In this document: piece after piece, positions 38,952-46,130 of the stretch
Numbering within the stretch: position 1 is the first letter of the stretch
Layout: the number at the start of each line of letters is the position of its first letter
NCBI RefSeq assembly: GCF_027706745.1
Contig: NZ_JAQFWP010000060.1
Coordinates: forward strand, 1 to 46,130
Length of the DNA: 46,130 nucleotides
Direction: 5' to 3'
DNA from: Nocardiopsis suaedae
Lineage (GTDB): Bacteria > Actinomycetota > Actinomycetes > Streptosporangiales > Streptosporangiaceae
Made by a program: the position numbers and the translations under genes
The notes under the pieces: model-generated
What the model was told of the DNA's origin: nothing
What the model saw: the letters and a program-made list of their open reading frames with translations, nothing else
Databases searched by the model: none

Positions 38952-40261
38952 TGGATCTTCCCATCGAGGACCGTCGGGACGCCGCGCAGGAACGTGCCCA
39001 CGACACGTCCCGGCAGGGTCATGCCCCGGTACGGGGTGTTGGTGCTCTTGGACTCCAGGGCCGCGGGGTCGACCACCCGCTCGGCCGCCGGGTCGTAAAG
39101 GGCCAGGTTGGCCGGCTCGCCCTCGGCGAGCGGGCGGCCGTGCCCGGAGGCGCGCCCGATCCGGGCGGGCGCGGCCGACATGCGCTCGGCCACCCCGGAC
39201 CAGTCGAGCAGCCCGGTGTCGACCATGGTGTGGTGGACCACCGAGAGCGCGGTCTCCAGGCCCAGCATGCCCATCGCGGCGGTGGACCACTCGGTCTCCT
39301 TGGCCTCGATGGGGTGCGGGGCGTGGTCGGTGGCCACGCAGTCGATCACGCCGTCGGCCAGGCCCTGCCGCAGCGCCCGCACGTCCTCGGCGGTGCGCAG
39401 CGGCGGGTTCACCTTGTAGATCGGGTCGTAGTCCTCCACCAGGCCGTCGGTGAGGAGCAGGTGGTGCGGCGCGGCCTCGGCGGTCACGTCGCACCCGCGC
39501 TCCTTGGCCCAGCGGATGATCTCCACCGATCCCTTGGTGGACACGTGGCAGATGTGCAGGCGCGAGCCGACGTGCTGGGCGAGCAGGCAGTCGCGGGCGA
39601 TGATCGCCTCCTCGGCCACCGCGGGCCAGCCGCCCAGGCCGAGCCGGTCGGAGACCTCGCCCTCGTTCATCTGCGCGCCCTCGGTGAGGCGGGGCTCCTG
39701 GGCGTGCTGGGCGACGACGCCGTCGAAGGCCTTGACGTACTCCAGGGCGCGGCGCATCAGCAGGGCGTCGGACACGCACATGCCGTCGTCGGAGAAGACG
39801 CGCACCCCGGCGACCGAGTCGGCCATGGCGCCCAGCTCGGCGAGCCGCTCCCCGGCCAGGCCGCGGGTGACGGCGCCGACCGGGCGCACGTCGCACAGGC
39901 CGCTGTCCCGGCCGAGCCGCCAGACCTGCTCGACGACCCCGGCGGTGTCGGCGACGGGGTCGGTGTTGGCCATGGCGTGCACGGCGGTGTAGCCGCCGGC
40001 GGCGGCCGAGCGGCAGCCCCCGGCCACCGTCTCGGCGTCCTCGCGGCCGGGCTCGCGCAGGTGGGTGTGGAGGTCGACGAGGCCGGGCAGGGCGATGAGC
40101 CCGGCGGCGTCGACCTCGGCGGCGCCGTCGGCGGCCTGGGCCGCCCCGGCGCCGATCGCGGCGACGGTGCCGCCGCGCAGCAGGATGTCGGCGGGCTCGC
40201 CGCCCAGGGGGCGCGCCCCTCGGATCAGGTAGGCCCCGCCGTCGTGGTTCTGATTGGCCAT
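38948..40261 (-). CDS. pyrC: Dihydroorotase
   Basis: Zinc amidohydrolase closing carbamoyl aspartate to dihydroorotate. The 437-aa class I enzyme has [13 protein letters not shown] (metal-binding His pair and substrate Arg, about 58-70), [32 protein letters not shown] and the catalytic Asp in [19 protein letters not shown] small composite domain at both ends holds [15 protein letters not shown]. The ATG start is 21 bases past the pyrB stop; its end overlaps carA. Confidence 0.96.
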   Translation of the reverse strand: MANQNHDGGAYLIRGARPLGGEPADILLRGGTVAAIGAGAAQAADGAAEVDAAGLIALPGLVDLHTHLREPGREDAETVAGGCRSAAAGGYTAVHAMANTDPVADTAGVVEQVWRLGRDSGLCDVRPVGAVTRGLAGERLAELGAMADSVAGVRVFSDDGMCVSDALLMRRALEYVKAFDGVVAQHAQEPRLTEGAQMNEGEVSDRLGLGGWPAVAEEAIIARDCLLAQHVGSRLHICHVSTKGSVEIIRWAKERGCDVTAEAAPHHLLLTDGLVEDYDPIYKVNPPLRTAEDVRALRQGLADGVIDCVATDHAPHPIEAKETEWSTAAMGMLGLETALSVVHHTMVDTGLLDWSGVAERMSAAPARIGRASGHGRPLAEGEPANLALYDPAAERVVDPAALESKSTNTPYRGMTLPGRVVGTFLRGVPTVLDGKIQ

Positions 40262-40282
40262 CGGCCCGAGTTCTCCCTTAGT

Positions 40283-41209
40283 TCAGTTCCCAATGGCCGG
40301 CTCGGAGCCGCCCAGCAGCAGGTAGAGCACCGCCATGCGCACGCTGACCCCGTTGGCGACCTGCTCGGTCACGGTGGCGCGCGGGGAGTCGGCGACCTCG
40401 GCGGAGATCTCCATGCCGCGCACCATGGGGCCGGGGTGCATGACGATCGCGTCGTCGCCGAGCAGCGCGAAGCGCTCCTTGTCCAGGCCGTAGCGGCGGC
40501 TGTACTCGCGCGCGGTGGGGAAGTAGGCGTCCTTCATGCGCTCGGCCTGGACGCGCAGCATCATCACCACGTCGGTCTTGGGCAGCACCGCGTCGAGGTC
40601 GTAGGCGACCTCGCATGGCCAGGATCCGGCGGTGACCGGCACCAGGGTGGGCGGGGCGACCAGGGTGACCTGGGCGCCGAGGGTGTTGAGCAGCAGCACG
40701 TTGGAGCGGGCCACCCGGCTGTGCCGCACGTCGCCGACCACGGCCACGCGCAGGCCGTCGAGGCGGCCCATGCGCTCGCGCATGGTGTAGGCGTCCAGCA
40801 GGGCCTGGGTGGGGTGCTCGTGGGTGCCGTCCCCGGCGTTGAGCACCGACCCGTCGACCCAGTTGGACAGGCGGCGGGCGGCGCCGGAGGCCGAGTGGCG
40901 GATGACGACGCCGTCGGCGCCCATGGCCTGCAGGGTCAGGGCGGTGTCCTTGAGGCTCTCGCCCTTGGAGACGCTGGAGCCCTTGGCCGAGAAGTTGATG
41001 ACGTCGGCGGACAGGCGCTTGGCGGCCAGCTCGAAGGAGGTGCGGGTGCGGGTGGAGTCCTCGTAGAAGAGGTTGACCACGGTGCGCCCGCGCAGGGTGG
41101 GCAGCTTCTTCACGGAGCGGTCGCCGACCTGGGCGAGCTCGCGCGCGGTGTCCAGCACCAGCACGGCCTCGTCCCGGGTCAGGTCGCCCGCGGACAGCAG
41201 GTGGCGCAT
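40283..41209 (-). CDS. pyrB: Aspartate carbamoyltransferase catalytic subunit
   Basis: Joins carbamoyl phosphate and aspartate. The 308-aa protein has [20 protein letters not shown] (carbamoyl-phosphate loop STRTRTS, about 51-57), [12 protein letters not shown] with catalytic Ser/Lys, [27 protein letters not shown] and [11 protein letters not shown]. There is no pyrI regulatory subunit nearby; the downstream gene is an active-type dihydroorotase, as in Gram-positive bacteria. The ATG overlaps the pyrR stop by one base (TGATG). Confidence 0.97.
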   Translation of the reverse strand: MRHLLSAGDLTRDEAVLVLDTARELAQVGDRSVKKLPTLRGRTVVNLFYEDSTRTRTSFELAAKRLSADVINFSAKGSSVSKGESLKDTALTLQAMGADGVVIRHSASGAARRLSNWVDGSVLNAGDGTHEHPTQALLDAYTMRERMGRLDGLRVAVVGDVRHSRVARSNVLLLNTLGAQVTLVAPPTLVPVTAGSWPCEVAYDLDAVLPKTDVVMMLRVQAERMKDAYFPTAREYSRRYGLDKERFALLGDDAIVMHPGPMVRGMEISAEVADSPRATVTEQVANGVSVRMAVLYLLLGGSEPAIGN

Positions 41210-41838
41210 CAGTTCTCCTCCCCGCCCGCGGCGCGGGTCTCGTCCGTGCGGCCGCCGCCGCGCTCCCGCCTGGGTCCTATGAGGACGGCGTCGAGGCCGT
41301 CGGTCTCCTCAAGGAGCACGGTCACCGACTCGCGCAGGGAGGTGGGCAGGTTCTTGCCGACGTAGTCGGCGCGGACCGGCAGTTCCCGGTGGCCGCGGTC
41401 GACGAGGACGGCGAGCTGCACCGCGCGCGGGCGGCCCAGGTCGTTGAGGGCGTCCAGGGCGGCGCGGACCGTGCGGCCGGAGAACAGGACGTCGTCGACG
41501 AGCACGACCACCCGGCCGTCGATCCCCTCGGGCGGGATCTCGGTTCGGCCCAACGCGCGCGCGGGCGCGAGGTGGAGGTCGTCGCGGTACATGGTGATGT
41601 CGAGGGCGCCGCACGGGACGGTGCGGGACTCGACCCGCTCGATGCGCTCGGCCAGGCGGTGCGCGAGAGGGGCGCCGCGGGACGGGATGCCGAGCAGGGT
41701 GACGTCCTCGGCGCCCTTGGTGCGTTCGAGGACCTCGTGTGCGATGCGGGTGAGCGCGCGCTGGATCTCGGGGCCCTCCAGCACGGGGCGTGCATCCCCG
41801 GCCGGTGGCTCACCGTCCGCGCTTTTTTGGGCACACAA
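41209..41838 (-). CDS. pyrR: PyrR bifunctional pyr operon regulator / uracil phosphoribosyltransferase
   Basis: UMP-responsive RNA-binding regulator with weak uracil phosphoribosyltransferase activity. The 209-aa protein has [43 protein letters not shown] and the PRPP loop [21 protein letters not shown], then [21 protein letters not shown]. The start appears to be TTG (41838), reading [10 protein letters not shown], with AAGGGGG eight bases upstream. A PyrR-binding loop candidate stands directly before that SD, so the gene probably represses its own translation and that of the coupled pyrB. A short acidic/basic C-terminal tail extends past the usual family end. Confidence 0.95.
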   Translation of the reverse strand: MCAQKSADGEPPAGDARPVLEGPEIQRALTRIAHEVLERTKGAEDVTLLGIPSRGAPLAHRLAERIERVESRTVPCGALDITMYRDDLHLAPARALGRTEIPPEGIDGRVVVLVDDVLFSGRTVRAALDALNDLGRPRAVQLAVLVDRGHRELPVRADYVGKNLPTSLRESVTVLLEETDGLDAVLIGPRRERGGGRTDETRAAGGEEN

Positions 41839-42296
41839 AGTAGTGACCCCCTTCCCTGCCTCACTGAGCAGGACGTTAAAGGATGTCGATCGGCCTCACG
41901 TTATCAGCGCGGCGGAAGCAGGCCCGCCGGGCTCTATCACCAAACATGGCGAAAATGTGACCCTCGCCATACCATGGAGGCTTGACCACAGGCGGCCACC
42001 CATGGCCGCACCACGGGGGCACCGGGGCGGCCGAAGTGGTCGTCAAATGTGAAACCTCCTACCGTTGCGGGCTTCCCGTGTCCCGAAACCCCACCGGACG
42101 CCCCGTTCGGTCCCGGAATGAGACACCTCTCACTTACGCACGGTTTGGCCACTGAATAGTCGCGTTTCCACCCAACGGCTTGACCTGGCGCCCCGACAGC
42201 CTTACCGTCACTGTCCGTAACCAATCTGGGCTGCGTCACACCGTGCGCGACGGCCCGGGAAACGAGCCACCTCACGGCCGGGGAGCGACGAAGAAC
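41839..42296. promoter_or_regulatory. Divergent pyrR/bldD regulatory region
   Basis: 458 bases with no gene. Inverted repeats: ATGGCGA-N11-TCGCCAT (41946-41970) and GCGGCCA-N4-TGGCCGC (41992-42009). For bldD, TTGACC (42180-42185), 17 bases, and TACCGT (42203-42208) form a plausible promoter. The 19-base palindrome TTACCGTCACTGTCCGTAA (42202-42220) overlaps its -10 and would be a good repressor site; BldD is known to repress its own gene in Streptomyces. A pyrR promoter could not be placed confidently. Confidence 0.55.
41855..41872 (-). promoter_or_regulatory. Candidate PyrR-binding loop overlapping pyrR translation initiation region
   Basis: The minus strand reads CCTGCTCAGTGAGGCAGG. The outer stem CCTG/CAGG presents CAGTGAGG, which fits the CNGNGAGG core of Bacillus PyrR anti-antiterminator loops. 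It ends 16 bases before the TTG start, immediately before GGAAGGGGG. Mycobacterial pyr operons have a comparable site that controls translation. Confidence 0.75.
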
Positions 42297-42791
42297 ATGC
42301 CATCCGAATACGCGAAGTCCCTTGGTGCGCGGCTGCGCGCCATCCGCACCCAGCAGGGGCTCTCCCTGCACGGGGTGGAGGAGAAGTCCCACGGGCGCTG
42401 GAAGGCCGTCGTGGTGGGCTCCTACGAGCGCGGCGACCGCGCCGTCACCGTGCAGAAGCTCGCCGAGCTGGCGGACTTCTACGGCGTGCCCATGTCCGAG
42501 CTGCTGCCGGGCGGCGCCGCACCCGCCCCGCTGGGCCCCACGCCCAAGCTCGTCATCGACCTGGAGCGCATGCAGCAGCTCCCGCAGGAGAAGGCCGGCC
42601 CGCTGGCACGCTATGTGGCCACCATCCAGAGCCAGCGCGGCGACTACAACGGCCGGGTGCTCTCCATCCGCCAGGAGGACCTGCGCTCGCTCGCGGTCAT
42701 CTACGACCGCTCGCCGAGCGACCTGACCGAGGAACTGATCAACTGGGGGGTCCTGGACCCCGAGGCACGGCGCGCCGTGGACGCCTTCTAG
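42297..42791 (+). CDS. bldD: BldD, c-di-GMP-dependent master regulator of development
   Basis: A 164-aa regulator nearly collinear with Streptomyces BldD. The N-terminal XRE-type DNA-binding domain reads EYAKSLGARLRAIRTQQGLS, EEKSHGRWKAVVVGSYERGD, RAVTVQKLAELADFYGVP (about 4-65). The C-terminal domain has the c-di-GMP signature RGD-x8-RQED (about 118-132); Streptomyces has RQDD, so one Asp is Glu, while the residues reported to contact the ligand are kept. Dimerised by tetrameric c-di-GMP, BldD represses sporulation genes during vegetative growth. This suggests a mycelial, differentiating organism. The ATG start has GGGAG upstream at wide spacing (11). It is divergent from pyrR, as in Streptomyces. 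Confidence 0.95.
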   Translation: MPSEYAKSLGARLRAIRTQQGLSLHGVEEKSHGRWKAVVVGSYERGDRAVTVQKLAELADFYGVPMSELLPGGAAPAPLGPTPKLVIDLERMQQLPQEKAGPLARYVATIQSQRGDYNGRVLSIRQEDLRSLAVIYDRSPSDLTEELINWGVLDPEARRAVDAF

Positions 42792-43097
42792 ACCGCCGTC
42801 GAGGCGAAATCCCCCGCGCGGCCCCGTCCCGCGCGGACCCGGCGCCCGGCCGCTTCCGACACCGGCGCCCCCCTGCCCCAGGGGCACCGAGAAGGAGGGA
42901 GCGCGGCCGGGCAAGAGGCTTCCCCTCCCCCCGCCCGGCCGCGGCCGATCCGCGCACCAGGGGGGTGCCCCGCGATCCGGCGAAGGCGGTGGACCGCCCC
43001 GCCGATCGAACTGGTGTGCGAACACGTCCAGTTAACCGCACACGCCCGCCCCGGTCAAGAAGGCCCCCGGCCGCCCCGCCGGGCGTAGGCTGACCCT
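42792..43097. other. bldD-GNAT intergenic region with hairpin
   Basis: No gene is visible. Eleven-base arms CGCGGCCGGGC (42902-42912) and its complement (42933-42943) around a 20-base loop are a candidate terminator for bldD. The nusB and efp genes that I recall following bldD in Streptomyces are not here. Confidence 0.5.
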
Positions 43098-43766
43098 GTG
43101 GAGACCGACACCGGGCCGCTCGACCTGTGGGAGCCCGCCCCTCCCGCCTTCGTCCACGCGCTGCCGGCGCTGCTGGAGGTCTACACGGCCGCGATGGAGC
43201 CGCCCGCCGAGCAGCTCCCCGGGCGGCGCACCATCATGGAGCAGCACGCCCGCCACCCCCACTTCAAGGCGGTGCTGGCGCTGCAGCCCGCCGGAGACCC
43301 CGCCGCCGGTCCCCCGGACGGCCCCGGCGCCGCCCCCTCGCCGCCCCGCCTGGCCGGGTTCGCCTACGGCTTCCGCGGGCACCGCGGGCAGTGGTGGTTC
43401 GACGTGGTCACCGAGGAGCTGCGGCGGCGCGACCCGGCCGCCGAGCGGCGCTGGTTCCGCGACACCTTCGAGGTGGCCGAGGTCCACGTGCGCCCCGACA
43501 TGCAGGGGCGCGGCATCGGCCGCGCCCTCCTGGAAAGCCTCACGGCGGCGCGCCCGGAGCGCGCCGCCGTGCTGTCCACCCGCACGGGTTCCACCGTCGC
43601 GCGGCGGCTCTACGGCTCGTGCGGGTTCATCGACGTGCTGCCGGAGTTCTCCTTTCCCGGCAGCCCGGATCAGCCCTTCGCGGTCATGGCCGCGCGCCTG
43701 CCACTGCGGGGGCGCGGTCGGCGGCGATCCGCCGGTAGATCTCGCGGGTGGCGGTGGACTGGTTGA
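43098..43766 (+). CDS. GNAT-family N-acetyltransferase
   Basis: A 222-aa acyl-CoA-dependent acetyltransferase fold. The acetyl-CoA pyrophosphate-binding motif A is [20 protein letters not shown] (about 133-152, QGRGIG turn), followed by [22 protein letters not shown] (motif B). A Pro/Gly/Ala-rich insertion at about 67-84 separates the first strands. The substrate is unknown. The start is GTG. The final 83 bases overlap the 3' end of metF on the opposite strand and encode an Arg/Gly-rich tail that is probably not part of the fold. Confidence 0.82.
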   Translation: METDTGPLDLWEPAPPAFVHALPALLEVYTAAMEPPAEQLPGRRTIMEQHARHPHFKAVLALQPAGDPAAGPPDGPGAAPSPPRLAGFAYGFRGHRGQWWFDVVTEELRRRDPAAERRWFRDTFEVAEVHVRPDMQGRGIGRALLESLTAARPERAAVLSTRTGSTVARRLYGSCGFIDVLPEFSFPGSPDQPFAVMAARLPLRGRGRRRSAGRSRGWRWTG

Positions 43767-44649
43767 AGGTGATGAAGTGGATGCCCGGCGCGCCCTCGTC
43801 GAGCAGCCGCTCGCAGAGCCGGTGCGCCTGGTCCAGGCCCAGCTCGCGCACGGCCTCCGGGTCGTCCTTGACCTTCTCGAACTCCTCGGCCAGGTGGCGC
43901 GGGAAGGGGGCGCCGGAGAGCTGCTCGGAGCGCTCGATGGTGCCGTACTTCACCACCGGCATGATCTCCGGGATGATCGGCGTCTCGCACCCCTTGGCGG
44001 CCACCCGGTCGCGCAGCCGCAGGTAGTCGTCGGCGTCGAAGAACATCTGGGTGATGGCGTAGTCGGCGCCGGCGCGGCACTTCTGCACCAGGTAGCGCAC
44101 GTCGGTCTCGACGTCCTCCGAGCGCGGGTGCTTGTAGGGGAACGCCGCGACACCCACGGAGAAGTCCCCGCTCTCCTTGATCAGGCGGACCAGCTCCTCG
44201 GCGTACTCCAGGCCGTCGGGGTGCTTGACCCACTCGCCCAGCGGGTCGCCGGGCGGGTCGCCGCGCAGCGCGAGGAGGTTGGTCACACCGACGGCGGCGA
44301 AGCGCCCGATGAGGTGGCGCAGCTCGCGTACCGAGTGGTCGACCGCGGTCAGGTGGGCGACCGGGAGCAGCGTGGTGTCGGTGGCCATCTGCTCGGTGAT
44401 CTCCACCGTGCGGTCCCTGGTCCCCCCGCCGGCTCCGTAGGTGACCGACACGAAGGACGGTCCGAGCGCCTCGATCTCGCGGATGACCGTCCAGAGCCTC
44501 TTCAGGCCCTCTTCGGTCTTCGGCGGGAAGAACTCGAAGGAGAATGTCGGTTCGCCGGCGTTGAGAAGGTCGCGAATGTCCCGGGGCCGGGGGGTGGGCA
44601 CAGTCGCGGTTCCGTTGGTTGTCGGTGAGCCAAACATGCCCTCCACCAT
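43684..44649 (-). CDS. metF: 5,10-methylenetetrahydrofolate reductase
   Basis: FAD enzyme making 5-methyltetrahydrofolate for methionine synthesis. The 321-aa barrel has [18 protein letters not shown] (catalytic Glu), [63 protein letters not shown] and [17 protein letters not shown]. The start is uncertain: ATG at 44649 has no clear SD, while an in-frame ATG at 44637 has GGAGGG immediately before it, too close. The mRNA may be short-leadered. It is divergent from the polyprenyl synthase gene (81 bases) and convergent with, and overlapping, the GNAT gene. Confidence 0.94.
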   Translation of the reverse strand: MVEGMFGSPTTNGTATVPTPRPRDIRDLLNAGEPTFSFEFFPPKTEEGLKRLWTVIREIEALGPSFVSVTYGAGGGTRDRTVEITEQMATDTTLLPVAHLTAVDHSVRELRHLIGRFAAVGVTNLLALRGDPPGDPLGEWVKHPDGLEYAEELVRLIKESGDFSVGVAAFPYKHPRSEDVETDVRYLVQKCRAGADYAITQMFFDADDYLRLRDRVAAKGCETPIIPEIMPVVKYGTIERSEQLSGAPFPRHLAEEFEKVKDDPEAVRELGLDQAHRLCERLLDEGAPGIHFITFNQSTATREIYRRIAADRAPAVAGARP

Positions 44650-44730
44650 AAGCCCATGGCCTGGGGCGCGGGGGGCCGACCACCCCCGGTCCGGTCAAGT
44701 CACCGGTCAGGCGGCCGATAACCTGCGTCC

Positions 44731-45810
44731 ATGACCTCCACCCCGTCCACCCCCGCATCCCCGGTCTCCTATGTGCGCCCCGCCGTGGACGCCGCGCTGT
44801 CGGAGTTCATCGGGCGCCGCCGCACCGAGCTGTTGGAGATCGGCGCCGAGCTGGCGCCGGCCATGGACGCGCTGGAGGCGATGCTGTCCGGCGGCAAGCG
44901 GCTGCGCCCGGCCTTCTGCTTCTGGGGCTGGCGCGGCGCCGGGGGCACGGACACCCCGGAGGCCTACGGCGCCGCCGCCTCCCTGGAGCTGCTGCAGGCG
45001 TGCGCGCTGGTGCACGACGACGTGATCGACAACAGCGACACCCGGCGCGGGCTGCCCGCCGCCCACCGGCGGCTGGCCGCGCTCCACGCCGAGCAGGGCT
45101 GGTCGGGCTCGTCGGAGGGGTTCGGCCAGGGGGCCGCGATCCTCATCGGGGACCTCTGCCTGGCCTGGTGCGACGACATGTACCAGGGCAGCGGGCTGCC
45201 GCAGGAGGCGCTGGCGGCGGGCCGGGCGGCGTTCGACGCGATGCGCACCGAGGTGATGGCCGGGCAGTACCTGGACATGCTGGAGCAGGTGCGCGGCGCC
45301 GAGAGCGTGGAGGCGTCACTGCGGGTGATGCACTACAAGGCCGCCAAGTACACCGTTGAGCGGCCGCTGCACCTGGGCGCCGCCCTGGCGGGGCGCGGGC
45401 CCGAGCTGGCGCCGGTGTACTCGGCCTACGGGCTGCCGCTGGGGCTGGCCTTCCAGCTCCGCGACGACGTGCTGGGCGTGTTCGGCGACCCGGCGCAGAC
45501 CGGCAAGCCCGCAGGCGACGACCTGCGCGAGGGCAAGCGCACGCTGCTGGTGGCCGAGACGCTGGAGCGCGCCGGGGAGGCGGCCGCCGCCGAGTTCCGC
45601 TCCCGGTTGGGCGACCCGGACCTGGACGGCGAAGCGGTCTCCCTCATGCGCACGATCACCGAGGAGAGCGGCGCCCTGGAGGCGTGCGAGCGCCGGATCG
45701 ACGACTACGTGGAGCAGGCGACACGGGCGCTGGAGTCCGACCTGATCGAGCCGGAGGCGCGATCGGCCCTGGCCGACCTGATCGTGGCGGCGACGTCCCG
45801 GAAGTTCTGA
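44731..45810 (+). CDS. Polyprenyl (geranylgeranyl-type) diphosphate synthase
   Basis: Trans-isoprenyl diphosphate synthase of 359 aa. The first Asp-rich motif is ACALVHDDVIDNSDTRRG (about 91-108) and the second LAFQLRDDVLGVFGD (about 242-256). It also has the substrate-binding SGGKRLRPAFCFW, GQGAAILIGDLCLAWCDDM, and KAAKYTVERPLHLGA. It elongates IPP with allylic diphosphate. The chain length is not certain; an actinobacterial GGPP synthase (IdsA/GrcC-like) feeding menaquinone, polyprenol or terpenoid synthesis is most likely. The ATG start is divergent from metF, and a strong hairpin follows the stop. Confidence 0.92.
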   Translation: MTSTPSTPASPVSYVRPAVDAALSEFIGRRRTELLEIGAELAPAMDALEAMLSGGKRLRPAFCFWGWRGAGGTDTPEAYGAAASLELLQACALVHDDVIDNSDTRRGLPAAHRRLAALHAEQGWSGSSEGFGQGAAILIGDLCLAWCDDMYQGSGLPQEALAAGRAAFDAMRTEVMAGQYLDMLEQVRGAESVEASLRVMHYKAAKYTVERPLHLGAALAGRGPELAPVYSAYGLPLGLAFQLRDDVLGVFGDPAQTGKPAGDDLREGKRTLLVAETLERAGEAAAAEFRSRLGDPDLDGEAVSLMRTITEESGALEACERRIDDYVEQATRALESDLIEPEARSALADLIVAATSRKF

Positions 45811-45823
45811 GGCGTCGCGGACG

Positions 45824-45855
45824 GGACCCCCTCACCGGGGGAGGCCAGGGGGTCC
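45824..45855. terminator. Bidirectional terminator
   Basis: Nine-base arms GGACCCCCT (45824-45832) and AGGGGGTCC (45847-45855), further flanked by GGCGT/ACGCC, lie between the polyprenyl synthase gene and the convergent DUF397 gene. Confidence 0.8.
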
Positions 45856-45860
45856 ACGCC

Positions 45861-46052
45861 TCAAGGGCGGCTGGCGGCCACCTCACGCAAGAACGCCGCC
45901 CACTCCCCTAAGGGGAACGACAGGTGGCCGAGGTCGCGGTTCCGCGTGTCCCGCATCATGACTCGTCCCGGACGTTCTGCCATCTCGACACAATGGCCCC
46001 CGGTCTGGTTGCTGTAGCTGCTCTTGCGCCAGGCCAGTACGGGGGACGCCAT
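45861..46052 (-). CDS. DUF397 domain-containing protein
   Basis: A 63-aa protein that is one DUF397 domain: LAWRKSSYSNQTGGHCVEMA, then VMMRDTRNRDLGHLSF and GEWAAFLREVAAS. Such proteins are greatly expanded in actinomycetes, usually beside an XRE-type partner regulator; BldB/WhiJ-system components belong to this kind of pair. No regulator is visible within the window, but the upstream neighbour is cut off. The start is ATG (46052). A second DUF397 gene precedes it in tandem. Confidence 0.88.
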   Translation of the reverse strand: MASPVLAWRKSSYSNQTGGHCVEMAERPGRVMMRDTRNRDLGHLSFPLGEWAAFLREVAASRP

Positions 46053-46082
46053 ACGGACTCTCCTCGGGTATCCATGGTCACC

Positions 46083-46130
46083 TCAGGAGCGGTCGGAGGC
46101 CACCTCACGCAGGAACGCCGCCCACTCCCC
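46083..46130 (-). CDS. DUF397 protein, C-terminal fragment cut by window edge
   Basis: The minus strand encodes GEWAAFLREVASDRS and a stop at 46083-46085, nearly identical to the end of the preceding DUF397 protein (GEWAAFLREVAASRP). The gene continues beyond the window. The pair looks like a recent tandem duplication. Confidence 0.8.
   Translation of the reverse strand, partial: GEWAAFLREVASDRS

Overview
The window is high-GC DNA from a filamentous-type actinomycete. The evidence is very strong G/C bias at third codon positions, frequent GTG and TTG starts, and genes for BldD, actinobacterial integration host factor (MihF), DUF397 proteins, a deazaflavin (F420)-type nitroreductase and a degenerate PriA. 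The gene order fmt-priA ... metK-coaBC-rpoZ-gmk-mihF-pyrF-pyrD-...-carB-carA-pyrC-pyrB-pyrR-bldD is the conserved backbone known from Streptomyces and relatives. Assignment to a Nocardiopsis-like member of the Streptosporangiales is an inference.

Layout. 1-4.6 kb: a riboflavin operon on the minus strand (ribE-ribM-ribBA-ribH, then a PH-domain membrane protein) behind an FMN riboswitch. 4.9-8.6 kb: a PAP2 phosphatase, rpe and rsmB, with a perfect 26-bp inverted repeat between rpe and rsmB. 8.7-9.2 kb: a nine-repeat type I-E-like CRISPR array with no cas genes in the window, read on the minus strand. 9.3-13 kb: divergent fmt and priA; PriA lacks recognisable ATPase motifs and carries a long acidic low-complexity insert.

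13-26 kb: an accessory block between priA and metK, which are neighbours in Streptomyces as I recall it. It holds a solitary RHH antitoxin, a nucleotidyltransferase, a methyltransferase/DinB pair, a SAM-IV riboswitch in front of a SufS-like class V aminotransferase, a DUF3870 / CoA-transferase / glutaryl-CoA dehydrogenase operon, an F420-type nitroreductase, a divergent SDR/XRE pair and a DUF418 membrane protein.

26-42 kb: core genes again: metK, coaBC, rpoZ, gmk, mihF, then a de novo pyrimidine operon pyrR-pyrB-pyrC-carA-carB-pyrK-pyrD-pyrF with a PyrR-binding-loop candidate directly before pyrR. bldD is divergent from it. 43-46 kb: a GNAT enzyme, metF, a polyprenyl diphosphate synthase, and one complete plus one truncated DUF397 gene.

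Two themes recur. RNA-level control is unusually dense: an FMN riboswitch, a SAM-IV riboswitch with an apparent SD-sequestering hairpin, and a PyrR loop. Sulfur/one-carbon/SAM functions are also spread across the window (metK, metF, the SAM-IV-controlled gene, a SAM methyltransferase). I found no tRNA, rRNA, insertion sequence or phage gene.
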